From NCBI GenBank assembly GCA_947630765.1, contig CANRIX010000001.1, positions 174,743 through 238,742 on the forward strand: a stretch of 64,000 nt of DNA, read 5' to 3'. A program made the translations under genes and the position numbers. This document shows positions 1 to 9,577 of the stretch, one piece after another. Positions within the stretch are counted from its first letter, which is position 1. Each line of letters opens with the position of its first letter. The notes beneath the pieces are model-generated. The model was given only the letters and a program-made list of their open reading frames with translations. It was not told where the DNA came from and ran no database searches. This DNA is from an uncultured Clostridia bacterium. Lineage in GTDB: Bacteria; Bacillota; Clostridia; Oscillospirales; CAG-382.

Positions 1-675
1 CCTTGCGCTGTCGCCGCAGAGCGTTTCCAGCTCCGCGAGCACCTGCTTGCGTTCCCCGCTCACGCCGACGAACCCGCACAGTTTTTCCGCCTGCTCCGGC
101 GGGATCCCCTCCCGCGCACAGGCGCGACGCAGATCGTGGGCGTTCTTTCCGGCGACGTATCCCGCCGCTTCCCGGCGGAACGCCTCGCTCCCGCCGCAGC
201 CGTCGAGCAGGGCGTGCAGGACGCCGAGGTGCGAGATCTCCAGCACGTACGACGGCGAGATCGCCTCTAAACTCTTCGCCGCGAGCAGGACCGCCTCGAA
301 CAGGTCGTACAGATCCAGATCCCCGACGCATTCCAGCCCGGTTTGCAGGATCTCCTTGTACTGCCGCGTCCCGCCGGAAACGCGGTAGACGTTTTCGTTG
401 TAGCAGACCTTCTGCTTGCAGCCGCAGTCCGTGCCGTCCTCGTCGCGCAAAGAGCGGACGATGGAAAGGGTCACGTCCGGCTTGAGCGCCAGCAGCCGCC
501 CGTCCGTATCCGAAAACGCGATGATGCGGTCGCTGACCAGAAACTCCTTATTGCGTGCATAGAAGTCGTAGGACTCAAACTTGCCCATCTTGAACGGGCG
601 GTAGCCGTAGGCCGTGTACAGCTCCCGTAGAGCGAACACCGCTTTTTCTTCCCGTTTGAGCAATCGCTCGTTCAT
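1..675 (-). CDS. hisZ: ATP phosphoribosyltransferase regulatory subunit HisZ, 3' end cut by window edge
   Basis: The minus strand is open from an ATG at 675 to the window edge and gives 225 residues starting MNERLLKREEKAVFALRELY. The class II synthetase-like fold is recognisable from the KPDVTLSIVR segment (about residues 66-75) followed by a VCYNENVYR stretch, as in HisZ and HisRS. HisZ is the non-catalytic partner of short-form HisG in the first step of histidine synthesis. The HisRS reading is less likely because the N-terminus is short, the sequence is HisZ-like throughout, and the gene follows a YerC/HisR-type regulator by 35 nt. The C-terminal part and any hisG lie outside the window. 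Confidence 0.85.
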   Translation of the reverse strand, partial: MNERLLKREEKAVFALRELYTAYGYRPFKMGKFESYDFYARNKEFLVSDRIIAFSDTDGRLLALKPDVTLSIVRSLRDEDGTDCGCKQKVCYNENVYRVSGGTRQYKEILQTGLECVGDLDLYDLFEAVLLAAKSLEAISPSYVLEISHLGVLHALLDGCGGSEAFRREAAGYVAGKNAHDLRRACAREGIPPEQAEKLCGFVGVSGERKQVLAELETLCGDSAR

Positions 676-710
676 GTCCGTGAACCCTTCCTTTCCTTTT
701 CGCTCCCCGC

Positions 711-1016
711 TCAGTCCGTTTGCCCGTCCGAGCGGTCCAGCGCGAGCTGGTAGCCGCCGTTGCCGTAGGATAAGCACTTGTTGACCCGGCTGATGGTCGC
801 CGTACTGACTCCGGTTTCCTCGCAGATCGCGTGGTAACTCACGCCGTCGCGTAAAAGGCGGGCAATCTTCAGACGCTGCGCGATCTCGATGATCTCCTTG
901 ATGGTGCAGGCGTCCTCAAAGAACGCATAACATTCCTCCACGTTGTTCAGAGAGAGGATCGCCCTGAAAAGCGCGTCCGTTTCCTCGGTATGCCAATTTT
1001 TCACGGGTTTGCACAT
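711..1016 (-). CDS. yerC: YerC/YecD family TrpR-like transcriptional regulator (HisR-like)
   Basis: A 101-residue protein with a TrpR-like helix-turn-helix: EIAQRLKIARLLRDGVSYHA (recognition part about residues 42-62) followed by ICEETGVSTATISRVNKCL. This is the YerC/YecD family, members of which have been proposed as histidine-pathway repressors (HisR) in Firmicutes. Here it sits 35 nt before hisZ on the same strand, which supports that role. A consensus promoter and an inverted repeat covering the likely transcription start lie directly upstream, suggesting autoregulation. The DNA-binding role is well supported by family; the histidine effector is inference. Confidence 0.85.
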   Translation of the reverse strand: MCKPVKNWHTEETDALFRAILSLNNVEECYAFFEDACTIKEIIEIAQRLKIARLLRDGVSYHAICEETGVSTATISRVNKCLSYGNGGYQLALDRSDGQTD

Positions 1017-1027
1017 CCTTTCTGCTT

Positions 1028-1053
1028 TATCGCTTTAGCGCGGTAGCTCGATA
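1028..1053. promoter_or_regulatory. Candidate operator: 26-bp imperfect inverted repeat
   Basis: The arms TATCGCTTTA and TAGCTCGATA are inverted copies around a GC-rich centre; 9 of the 13 position pairs are complementary, including the outer five. It lies just downstream of the yerC -10 box, where a bound repressor would block initiation. Binding by the adjacent YerC/HisR-like protein is inference. Confidence 0.5.
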
Positions 1054-1061
1054 ACTTCCCT

Positions 1062-1090
1062 ATTATATCACGGCAAAACCGTTCTGTCAA
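1062..1090 (-). promoter_or_regulatory. Sigma-A promoter for yerC-hisZ
   Basis: On the minus strand there is a perfect TTGACA (1085-1090), a 17-bp spacer and a perfect TATAAT (1062-1067), about 45 nt before yerC. Confidence 0.85.
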
Positions 1091-1117
1091 GGGGGAAAAT
1101 CAAACTTTTTTCGCGTT

Positions 1118-1900
1118 TTACCGGCGGATCGGCAGCCAGTCCAGCGCACGCTGGATCCACTTGTCCCAGAAAACCCAATTGTGCGTCCCTTCGCCTTCCT
1201 CGTAGGTCACGTCAAGTCCCTTTCCGCGCAGCACGTCGACAGCGTGCAGGTTGTCGCCGTGCAGGAAGTCCTCCGTCCCGCAGCAGGCGAACAGAAGCGG
1301 TTTGTCCTTCGCCTTTGCGGTTCGGTCGGCGGCGACGAACAGGTCGTCCTCGCTCTGCGCGAGAGAAGCGGGAGATTCGTAAATGGCGTTCCAGAAACGG
1401 GCGTTTCCGGGCATCTGACGACCGACGAACGCGGAAATGTCCAGCACGCCGGACAGCGACGCCGCCGCACAGAACCGATCCGGGCGTCTCAGCGCCAGCT
1501 TGAACGCCCCGTAGCCGCCCATCGAAAGCCCGGCGGCAAACGTATCCTCCCGGCGCGGAGAGATGCGCGGGAAGAAGCAGCGGCAGAGGTTCGGCAGTTC
1601 CTCGGACAGGAAGGTCCAGTAACGCCTGCCCATTTGCATGTCGCTGTAGAAGCTCTGTTCGCCGAACGGCATGATGACGGCGATGCCCCGCTCGGACACA
1701 TACCGTTCGATCGACGTGCGGCGCATCCAGATGGTCTGGTCGTCGGAAAGCCCGTGCAGCAGGTAGAGCACCGGGTAGCTATCTCCCCCGTCAACGCTGT
1801 TCATGCCGATCTGGTTGGTCGCCGTTTCCGGGAGAAGTGCTTCAAAGGTGATGCAGTGTCCGAGGACGTTAGAAAAGCATTGGACTGTCAGGTGTGCCAT
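1118..1900 (-). CDS. Alpha/beta-hydrolase esterase (esterase D / tributyrin esterase-like)
   Basis: A 260-residue protein of the putative-esterase family (PF00756-like). The nucleophile elbow GLSMGGYGAF is present (about residues 122-131), with an upstream YLLHGLSDD oxyanion segment. The catalytic Asp is probably in the CCGTEDFLHGDN region and the His in EGTHNWVFWDKW near the C-terminus. No signal peptide is seen, so it is likely cytoplasmic. The ribosome site is GAAAGGAA 10 nt before the ATG. It starts 30 nt after the Nudix-AlkD gene on the same strand and is likely co-transcribed. The natural ester substrate cannot be read from sequence. Confidence 0.8.
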   Translation of the reverse strand: MAHLTVQCFSNVLGHCITFEALLPETATNQIGMNSVDGGDSYPVLYLLHGLSDDQTIWMRRTSIERYVSERGIAVIMPFGEQSFYSDMQMGRRYWTFLSEELPNLCRCFFPRISPRREDTFAAGLSMGGYGAFKLALRRPDRFCAAASLSGVLDISAFVGRQMPGNARFWNAIYESPASLAQSEDDLFVAADRTAKAKDKPLLFACCGTEDFLHGDNLHAVDVLRGKGLDVTYEEGEGTHNWVFWDKWIQRALDWLPIRR

Positions 1901-1930
1901 GATGAAAAGTTCCTTTCTATATTGAAACGG

Positions 1931-2995
1931 TTATGTATTTTCGGTTTCGCGAAGGGCGCGCAAGCGCCGCTTGAGCGGTTCGGGGATGCGTCGGCTCTCC
2001 AGCGCCTTTCGGACCGCTTTGCGGCGGACGGACGGCGGGAGCCGATCGGGTTCGGTGAAATACGGCAGGGTTTCGCGCTCTTGCTTGGCGAGGGCGGTGG
2101 CAAAGAACCACGCGGTCATGGTTTCGACGTAGTATTCCCCGGTCGGCAGGGCGGCGACAAGCGCAAGCAGTTCCGGGTCGAACCGCTCGTCGAGGAAGTA
2201 CCGCTGCAGCATGCCGACGCCGTAGCGCACGGTATAGGGGCGGGCGGACGTCAGCCAGACGCGGATGTGCGCGAGCAGGTCGTCCGGGCGCTTCGCGAGG
2301 GCTTTCGGGTTGACCGTGTCGCAGACCGCCCAATTGTCGATGTACGGCAGGAACCGTTCGAGCGCCTCCATCGCTTCTTCCGGCTCGCGGAATCGTTCGA
2401 GCAGGAAGCCGTGCAGGAGGTTTTCCTCGTAGCACCCGTGCGGCAGGACCCGCAGGAACGCGTCCCCCATCGCCTTCCCGGAAAGCGCCCGGGCGAGCTT
2501 GCGCAGGACGGGGATCCGCACGCCCCGCACGCTTTCCGGCGGGACCGTCGGGAGCAGGGCGCTCTGGAACGCCTGATAGTCCGCGTCCCGCAGGGATTCG
2601 ATCTTCGCTCGGACGCAGTCCGCCTGGATACGGTCGAGGATGGTCTCGTCCGCCGGACAGAATTGGAAAAGCGGGATCTCCTCCGGGGTGATCCAGCGCA
2701 GGTCGTTGTGTTCGAGTTTCTTCGGCACGCCGGACGCGATCCGGGCTTCAAACAGCGTCAGCCGGACGGTCAGGTCCGGGTAGGCGTGAACGACCTCCAT
2801 GTAGGCGTTCAGCGGTTCGACCGTGACGTCGAGCTCCTCGCGGCACTCGCGCACGAGCGCCTGTTCCTTGGTTTCGCCGGGTTCGACCTTGCCGCCGACA
2901 AACTCCCAAAGCAGTCCCCGCGCCTTGTGCGCCGGACGCTGGCAGATCAGGAAGCGCTCTCCGTCCCGGAGCAGCGCCGCAACGACTTCCGTCAT
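1931..2995 (-). CDS. Fusion of a MutT-type Nudix hydrolase with an AlkD-like DNA alkylation repair domain
   Basis: A 354-residue protein. Residues 1-135 form a Nudix domain whose box runs G35 to V57 (GKVEPGE...RECREELDV). This fits 8-oxo-dGTP or related nucleotide pool cleaning. Residues ~145-354 are HEAT-like helices of the AlkD/COG4912 DNA alkylation repair family, with segments such as NWAVCDTVNPKAL and YTVRYGVGML. The ATG at 2995 was chosen because GGAGG lies 8 nt upstream; the ORF stays open further upstream without a ribosome site. No in-frame stop or obvious frameshift separates the halves. One protein joining nucleotide sanitation and base repair is plausible; substrates are inferred from families. 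Confidence 0.85.
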   Translation of the reverse strand: MTEVVAALLRDGERFLICQRPAHKARGLLWEFVGGKVEPGETKEQALVRECREELDVTVEPLNAYMEVVHAYPDLTVRLTLFEARIASGVPKKLEHNDLRWITPEEIPLFQFCPADETILDRIQADCVRAKIESLRDADYQAFQSALLPTVPPESVRGVRIPVLRKLARALSGKAMGDAFLRVLPHGCYEENLLHGFLLERFREPEEAMEALERFLPYIDNWAVCDTVNPKALAKRPDDLLAHIRVWLTSARPYTVRYGVGMLQRYFLDERFDPELLALVAALPTGEYYVETMTAWFFATALAKQERETLPYFTEPDRLPPSVRRKAVRKALESRRIPEPLKRRLRALRETENT

Positions 2996-3046
2996 TCGTT
3001 TTTCCTCCCTTTTTTGCAAAATTCGCACTTTTCCAACAAAAAACTG

Positions 3047-3075
3047 TTGACAAGTCAAGATGCTTTTGGTAAAGT
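3047..3075 (+). promoter_or_regulatory. Probable sigma-A promoter for the gene at 3124
   Basis: TTGACA (3047-3052), 17-bp spacer, TAAAGT (3070-3075). The -10 box is weak but position and spacing fit. Confidence 0.55.
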
Positions 3076-3123
3076 ATAGGAAAGACCGTTCCCCGTAACG
3101 AAGATGCAAAGGAGGGCCCGTCC

Positions 3124-4188
3124 ATGGCGAGCAAACTCGAAAAACCGCCGCAGAAAGCGGTCGATCCCGTCGAGGAATTTCTCAGTCAGCTTCCCTATCC
3201 GATGCTCGGACTTGACGAGAAGCGCAGACTGACCTCCCGCAACTTCAGCGATACCGTCAATATCCACACGCCCCGCAAACAGGCTTCCATCGACCCGCTG
3301 CTTTCGAGCGCGGACCGAAAGAAACTCGATTCGCTCGAAGACGGCAAAGAGACCGTCGTCGAACTGCGGGGCGAAAGTACCCGTTCCGCCATCGTCGCCC
3401 GCCGGCGGGACGGCTATCTCGTCGCCCTGCGGGACCTGACCGCGTCGCTCGCGTCCAAAATCGCCCGAAGGGGCTGCGAACCGCCGCCGTTCTTCCGTCT
3501 GACCGTCGGGCAGATCGACCGTATGCGCACGCAGAAGACCCTCTCCGACGAGGACCTGCGCACGCTTCGCAGGAATATCAAGCGAATGGTCCGCTGCAAC
3601 CTCGAACTGGGAATGTACCTCCGTTTCACCGAGGACCTCGCCGAGAAAGCGCCCCTCTGCGACGCGACCGCGCAGCTTCGGCGATTGCTCGCGACGGCGC
3701 TCAAAATGCTCAATCCCAACGGGTTCCGCCCGTCCGTGAAGCTCCTCGACGCGCCGCAGTACGTCCGCGCCGCATCGGACGAGCTTTGCTACGCGGCGGC
3801 GACCCTGCTTTCCGTCGCCGCAGAGCACACCCGTTCCCGGGAATTCTTTCAAATCCGAAGCGACATCTTCGACGACGAATACATCTTTTCCGTCTGCTTC
3901 GAGCCGGCGTTCGGCGAGGACCTTCGCAGTCTGGTGCTTTCCGGGGACTACGAATCCGGGCTGGAAACCGTCTGCGGTGGACTGTTCTTCGACCTGCTCG
4001 TGCTCAAAAAGCTCGCCGAATGCAACGGCTGGCGCTTCGCCGTCGGTCGGGACGGGGAATCCGAGGACGTGCTTCGCATGATGCTGCTCTTCCCCTGCAC
4101 CCGCTCCGACGCGCTGCGGCTGGAAGAACCGGCGGACCGCGAACCGCTGCTGCGCTTCCTGCTCCTGCCGGCCCTTCTCCCGGATTGA
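3124..4188 (+). CDS. Hypothetical protein resembling a degenerate PAS-histidine kinase
   Basis: A 354-residue soluble protein that I do not recognise with certainty. The N-terminus (about 15-60) reads like a small PAS-type sensor. Residues ~125-170 form helices in the place of a kinase dimerisation domain (DEDLRTLRRNIKRMVRCNLE), but no phospho-acceptor His is visible. The C-terminal ~150 residues have the alternating pattern of an HATPase-like domain without clear N or G boxes. If this reading is right, it has lost kinase chemistry and may act as a scaffold or antagonist. It stands alone behind its own promoter with GGAGG before the ATG. No response regulator is adjacent. Confidence 0.45.
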   Translation: MASKLEKPPQKAVDPVEEFLSQLPYPMLGLDEKRRLTSRNFSDTVNIHTPRKQASIDPLLSSADRKKLDSLEDGKETVVELRGESTRSAIVARRRDGYLVALRDLTASLASKIARRGCEPPPFFRLTVGQIDRMRTQKTLSDEDLRTLRRNIKRMVRCNLELGMYLRFTEDLAEKAPLCDATAQLRRLLATALKMLNPNGFRPSVKLLDAPQYVRAASDELCYAAATLLSVAAEHTRSREFFQIRSDIFDDEYIFSVCFEPAFGEDLRSLVLSGDYESGLETVCGGLFFDLLVLKKLAECNGWRFAVGRDGESEDVLRMMLLFPCTRSDALRLEEPADREPLLRFLLLPALLPD

Positions 4189-4259
4189 ACGGGAACCGTT
4201 CTATTATACCGCGTACAAACCTGTTTGTCAATCAAAAACAAGCAAAAATCCCGTCTTTG

Positions 4260-4283
4260 GAGCGTGTCGATTACGACACGCTC
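4260..4283. terminator. Perfect 10-bp hairpin between convergent genes
   Basis: GAGCGTGTCG - ATTA - CGACACGCTC. It is followed by only a short T run on the plus strand, so it may terminate the gene ending at 4188 weakly. It abuts the 3' end of repeat copy A. Confidence 0.5.
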
Positions 4284-4483
4284 TTTCGGGTGGCAAACAC
4301 GATCACAGCGACTTCGCGCACTTTGTGCGCTCCGCCTTGTTCCGTATTTTCCCCCCGAATAACCCCCCCTTTCGTCGAAAACCGGCTCGGCTTGCGCCAC
4401 TTCTGACGCCGCCATCGCCGGTTTTCTCTGGAGGTGTCCCTCCGGCGGCACATGTCCGCCTACGGGACGTTTTTTATTGTATT
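4283..4483 (-). repeat. Dispersed structured intergenic element, copy A
   Basis: About 200 bp, read on the minus strand, starting 30 nt after gatB. It aligns almost end to end with 37398-37588 (copy B). Hairpin P1 (4436-4468) pairs GTCCC-GTA-GGCGG with CCGCC-GGA-GGGAC. Hairpin P2 (4378-4425) pairs AAAACCGGC with GCCGGTTTT and encloses the identical core GTCAGAAGTGGCGCAAGCC, which holds GGC-GCAA-GCC with a GNRA-type loop. The two copies differ in both stems by changes that preserve pairing. A G-rich stretch and a less conserved tail follow. The two copies differ by a 2-nt indel in that stretch, which argues against a coding role. It fills most of the 325-nt gap between gene ends. Confidence 0.75.
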
Positions 4484-4513
4484 TTTTGTTCCGCTGGCGT
4501 CTTTTCGATTCCG

Positions 4514-5974
<1,461 letters not shown>

Positions 5975-7429
5975 TTACTTTCGCTCCTTTCCGGTTTGCT
6001 CAAACGCGTAACCGACGCGGTAGAGCGTGGATTCGTCGAACGCACGTCCGAGCAGCTGCATCCCGATCGGAAGCCCGTCCCCGTCCTCGTCGCAGGGCAG
6101 GGACAGCGCGGGAAGCCCCGCGATGTTGGCGGGGACCGTGTAGACGTCGCCGAGGTACATCTGCAGCGGGTCGGCGATCTTTTCGCCGAGCCGGTAGGCG
6201 GTCGTCGGGCTGACCGGCGAGAGAATGACGTCGCAGGTCTCCAGCGCCTGCTCCAGCTCCCGGCGGATCAGCGTCCGCACCTGCAGAGCTTTCTTATAGT
6301 ACGCGTCGTAGTAGCCGGCGCTGAGCGCGAAGGTGCCGATCATGATGCGGCGCTTGACCTCGCTGCCGAAGCCCTCGCTGCGGCTGGCGCAGTAGAGGTC
6401 GGTGATGTCGTCGTAGCTTTCGGCGCGGTAGCCGTAGCGCACGCCGTCGAAGCGGGACAGGTTCGAGGACGCTTCCGCCGAGGAAAGCACATAGTAGGCG
6501 GGCAGCGCGTGATCAACGGCGGAAAGCGAGAGCTCCTTCAGCTTCGCGCCGAGCCCCTCGAGCGTTTTCGCCGCACGCTCCACCGCGTCCTTTACCGCCG
6601 GGGCAAGCCCTTCGCCGAAGAACTGCTTCAGCACGCCGACGACCAGCCCCTCGACACCCTTTTCCAGCTCCGCCGTGTAGTCCGGCACCGGCAGGGAGAC
6701 GCAGGTCGCGTCACGGGGGTCCTTTCCCGCGATGGCGCCGAGCACGATGGCGTTATCCCGCACGTCGGACGTCAGCGGTCCGATCTGGTCGAGCGAGGAC
6801 GCGAACGCGACCAGCCCGTACCGGGAGACCCGCCCGTAGGTCGGTTTCATGCCGACCACGCCGCAGAAGGAAGCCGGCTGGCGGATGGAACCGCCGGTGT
6901 CCGACCCGAGCGCAAACGGCACTTCTTTCGCCGCCACCGCCGCCGCGGAACCGCCGGACGAGCCGCCCGGCACGCGGGAGGGGTCGCGAGGGTTGCGGGT
7001 GGGGTGGAAGGAAGAATTTTCGTTGGAGGAGCCCATGGCGAACTCGTCCATGTTCAGTTTTCCGAGCAGGACGGTCCCCTGCGCCTGCAGTTTTTCCCAG
7101 ACCGCCGCGTCGTAGGGCGGGACGAACCCGCGCAGCATCTGCGAAGCGCAGGTGGTCAGGATCCCCTTGGTGCAGAGGTTGTCCTTGAGCGCCATCGGCA
7201 CGCCCGCCAGCGGCGGAAGCATCTCCCCGTCGGCACGACGCTTGTCGATGGCGGCCGCGGCGTCCGTCGCCTGCTCCCCGCAGACGGTCAGGAATGCGCC
7301 GATCTCTTCTTCTTTTTCCCGCAGATGCCGCAGGAACACGTCCGTGACCTCGACGGCGGAAAGCTCGCGGGAAGCCAAATATTCGGAGAGTTCGGCGACG
7401 GAAAGTCCGAGGATCTGTTTCTTTTCCAT
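5975..7429 (-). CDS. gatA: Asp-tRNA(Asn)/Glu-tRNA(Gln) amidotransferase subunit A
   Basis: 484 residues of the amidase signature family. The Ser-cisSer-Lys triad is visible: Lys82 in ALKDNL, Ser157 in GGSSGGSAAAVAA, and Ser181 in SDTGGSIRQP. GatA hydrolyses glutamine and channels ammonia to GatB. The start at 7429 has AAAGGAGG upstream. It lies 15 nt after the AspRS-GatC fusion and directly before gatB, so the whole GatCAB complex comes from one transcript. Confidence 0.97.
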   Translation of the reverse strand: MEKKQILGLSVAELSEYLASRELSAVEVTDVFLRHLREKEEEIGAFLTVCGEQATDAAAAIDKRRADGEMLPPLAGVPMALKDNLCTKGILTTCASQMLRGFVPPYDAAVWEKLQAQGTVLLGKLNMDEFAMGSSNENSSFHPTRNPRDPSRVPGGSSGGSAAAVAAKEVPFALGSDTGGSIRQPASFCGVVGMKPTYGRVSRYGLVAFASSLDQIGPLTSDVRDNAIVLGAIAGKDPRDATCVSLPVPDYTAELEKGVEGLVVGVLKQFFGEGLAPAVKDAVERAAKTLEGLGAKLKELSLSAVDHALPAYYVLSSAEASSNLSRFDGVRYGYRAESYDDITDLYCASRSEGFGSEVKRRIMIGTFALSAGYYDAYYKKALQVRTLIRRELEQALETCDVILSPVSPTTAYRLGEKIADPLQMYLGDVYTVPANIAGLPALSLPCDEDGDGLPIGMQLLGRAFDESTLYRVGYAFEQTGKERK

Positions 7430-7444
7430 TGCGTTTTCCCTCCT

Positions 7445-9529
7445 TTACTCTTCCACGACACGCGGGACGGTGATATAGCCGTCCGCGGCAGTCGGGGCAT
7501 TTTCCAGAAGCGTTTCACGCGGGAAGGACGGGACGACCGTATCCTCGCGCAGGACGTTTTGCAGGTCCGCCGCGTGCGCCGTTTCCGGCACGCCGCTCGT
7601 ATCGACGTTGGAAAGGCGGTTGGCAAACGCGATGATCGCTTCCATCTCGCCGGGAAGCGTTTCGCGTTCCTCCGGCGTCAGGCGAAGCCGCGCGAGCGAC
7701 GCGATGCGCTCGACGTCGACGGTCGGCTTGCGCTTCGCCGCCGTGCGCTCCCGTTCCGCGCGGACTCCCGCGCCGCCGAGCAGACCGAGCACGGCGAGCT
7801 GGGCGTCGTCGACCGGGGTGGGCGCCTGCGTCATCGGGCAGGACGCGTCCTTGACCTTCGGGAAGGCGATGACCTCCCGCAGCGAGTCCGCACCGCACAG
7901 AAGCATGGTCAGCCTGTCCAGCCCGAACGCGAATCCGCCGTGCGGCGGCACGCCGTAACGGAACGCGTTGACCATGAACCCGAACCGCTCCTCGATCTGC
8001 GCGTCGGAAAAGCCGAGCGCCTGGAACATCTTCTCCTGCACGTCCCGGCGATGGATGCGGATCGACCCCGAACCGAGCTCGACCCCGTTGAGCACCACGT
8101 CGTACGCCTGCGCCCGCACCTTCTCCGGGGCGGTCAGCAGGTAGGGAACGTCCTCCTCGTAGGGCATGGTGAACGGGTGGTGGGTCGCGACGTAGCGCTT
8201 TTCCTCCTCCGACCATTCAAACTGCGGGAAATCCGTCACGAACAGGAAGCAGAATTTATCCTTATCTTTTAATCCGAGCATTCCGCCGAGCTCGTTCCGC
8301 AATCCGCCCAGCACCCGCCGGACCGTCTGCAGCTTATCGGCGCAGAACAGCAGGAAATCCCCCGGTTCCGCCCCGCAGGCGTCCAAAATCTCCCGCAGCT
8401 CCTCGGGCTTGAAGTATTTCGTCAGCACCGAGTACAGTTCCCCGTCCGGCCGCACGGCGATCCACGCCATGCCCTTTGCGCCCAGCCGAACGGCGGAAGC
8501 GGTCAATTCCTCGATCTGCGTGCGGGTGAAATCCGACTTGCCCTTGACGTTGATGGCGCGAATGACCCCGCCCTGGTCGGCGATCGAGCGGAACACCGAA
8601 AATCCGCACCGCCCCGCGACCGGCGTGATGTCCACGATCGGCAGTCCGAACCGCAGGTCCGGCTTGTCCGAACCGTACATGTCCATCGCCGTCTGCCACG
8701 TCAGGCGGGGGAATGCCCCTTCGACTTCCCTGCCCATGCAGGTCTTGAAAAGGTGCTTGAACATCGCTTCGAGGTGTTGCAGGACGTCCTCCTGCTCGAC
8801 GAAGGACATCTCCATATCCACCTGCGTGAATTCCGGCTGGCGGTCGGCACGCAGATCCTCGTCGCGGAAGCACCGGGCAACCTGATAGTAGCGGTCGATC
8901 CCGCCGACCATCAGCAATTGCTTGTAGATCTGCGGCGACTGCGGCAGCGCGTAAAAGGAACCGGGGTGTACCCGCGACGGGACGAGGTAGTCCCGTGCGC
9001 CCTCCGGCGTGCTCTTGCAGAGCATCGGCGTTTCCACGCAGACGAAGCCCTGCGCGTCGAGGTATTCCTCCGCGCAGCGCTGCAGCGCGTGGCGGAAACG
9101 CAGGTTGCGCTGCAAAGACGGTCGACGAAGGTCGAGATAGCGGTACTGCAGCCGCAGTTCCTCCCGCACCGACGCGTCGCCGTCCGGCGAAAACGGGACG
9201 GTCTCCGCCTGCGAAAACACCTCGAGCGACTCCACCGCGAGTTCGACGGTGCCGGTCGAAAGCAGGGGGTTGACCGTCTCCGCGTCCCGCAGGCGCACGC
9301 GCCCCCGCACCGCGACGACCGACTGGTTCTTCAGCCCCTCGGCGACGGAAAACTGCTCCGGTCCGAGTTTTTCGAGGTTGCAGACCGCCTGCAGCGTGCC
9401 TTCGCGGTCGTGCAGGTCGACGAAGATCACGCCTCCCATGTCCCGCACGGTCTGCACCCAGCCGCAGCAGGTCTGTTCGCTGCCGACCAGCTCTTCCCGC
9501 AGTTCTCCGCAATAGATGGTTCGTTTCAT
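7445..9529 (-). CDS. aspS-gatC: Aspartyl-tRNA synthetase fused to amidotransferase subunit GatC
   Basis: 694 residues without an internal stop. Residues 1-~585 are a complete bacterial AspRS: OB anticodon domain, motif 2 (CFRDEDLRADRQPEFTQ), a GAD insertion domain, and motif 3 (GFAFGLDRLTMLL). After a short basic linker (RAERERTAAKRKP), residues ~600-694 are a complete GatC with its VERIASLARLRLTPEE opening and YITVPRVVEE end. Residue 31 is Met; His or Leu at this position has been linked to non-discriminating versus discriminating bacterial AspRS. The fusion ties the enzyme making Asp-tRNA(Asn) to the amidotransferase that converts it. A T-box leader controls the operon. Confidence 0.95.
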   Translation of the reverse strand: MKRTIYCGELREELVGSEQTCCGWVQTVRDMGGVIFVDLHDREGTLQAVCNLEKLGPEQFSVAEGLKNQSVVAVRGRVRLRDAETVNPLLSTGTVELAVESLEVFSQAETVPFSPDGDASVREELRLQYRYLDLRRPSLQRNLRFRHALQRCAEEYLDAQGFVCVETPMLCKSTPEGARDYLVPSRVHPGSFYALPQSPQIYKQLLMVGGIDRYYQVARCFRDEDLRADRQPEFTQVDMEMSFVEQEDVLQHLEAMFKHLFKTCMGREVEGAFPRLTWQTAMDMYGSDKPDLRFGLPIVDITPVAGRCGFSVFRSIADQGGVIRAINVKGKSDFTRTQIEELTASAVRLGAKGMAWIAVRPDGELYSVLTKYFKPEELREILDACGAEPGDFLLFCADKLQTVRRVLGGLRNELGGMLGLKDKDKFCFLFVTDFPQFEWSEEEKRYVATHHPFTMPYEEDVPYLLTAPEKVRAQAYDVVLNGVELGSGSIRIHRRDVQEKMFQALGFSDAQIEERFGFMVNAFRYGVPPHGGFAFGLDRLTMLLCGADSLREVIAFPKVKDASCPMTQAPTPVDDAQLAVLGLLGGAGVRAERERTAAKRKPTVDVERIASLARLRLTPEERETLPGEMEAIIAFANRLSNVDTSGVPETAHAADLQNVLREDTVVPSFPRETLLENAPTAADGYITVPRVVEE

Positions 9530-9577
9530 TTGCTTTTCGGTTCCTTTCCAGAATGTCTGCTATGCGAACGGGCACAG

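Noticed and set aside
4271-4453. Small Arg-rich ORF in repeat copy A, with a similar one in copy B
   Set aside because: The two copies differ by a 2-nt indel that breaks the frame, and the stem changes preserve base pairing, so the similarity reflects the repeat and not a protein.
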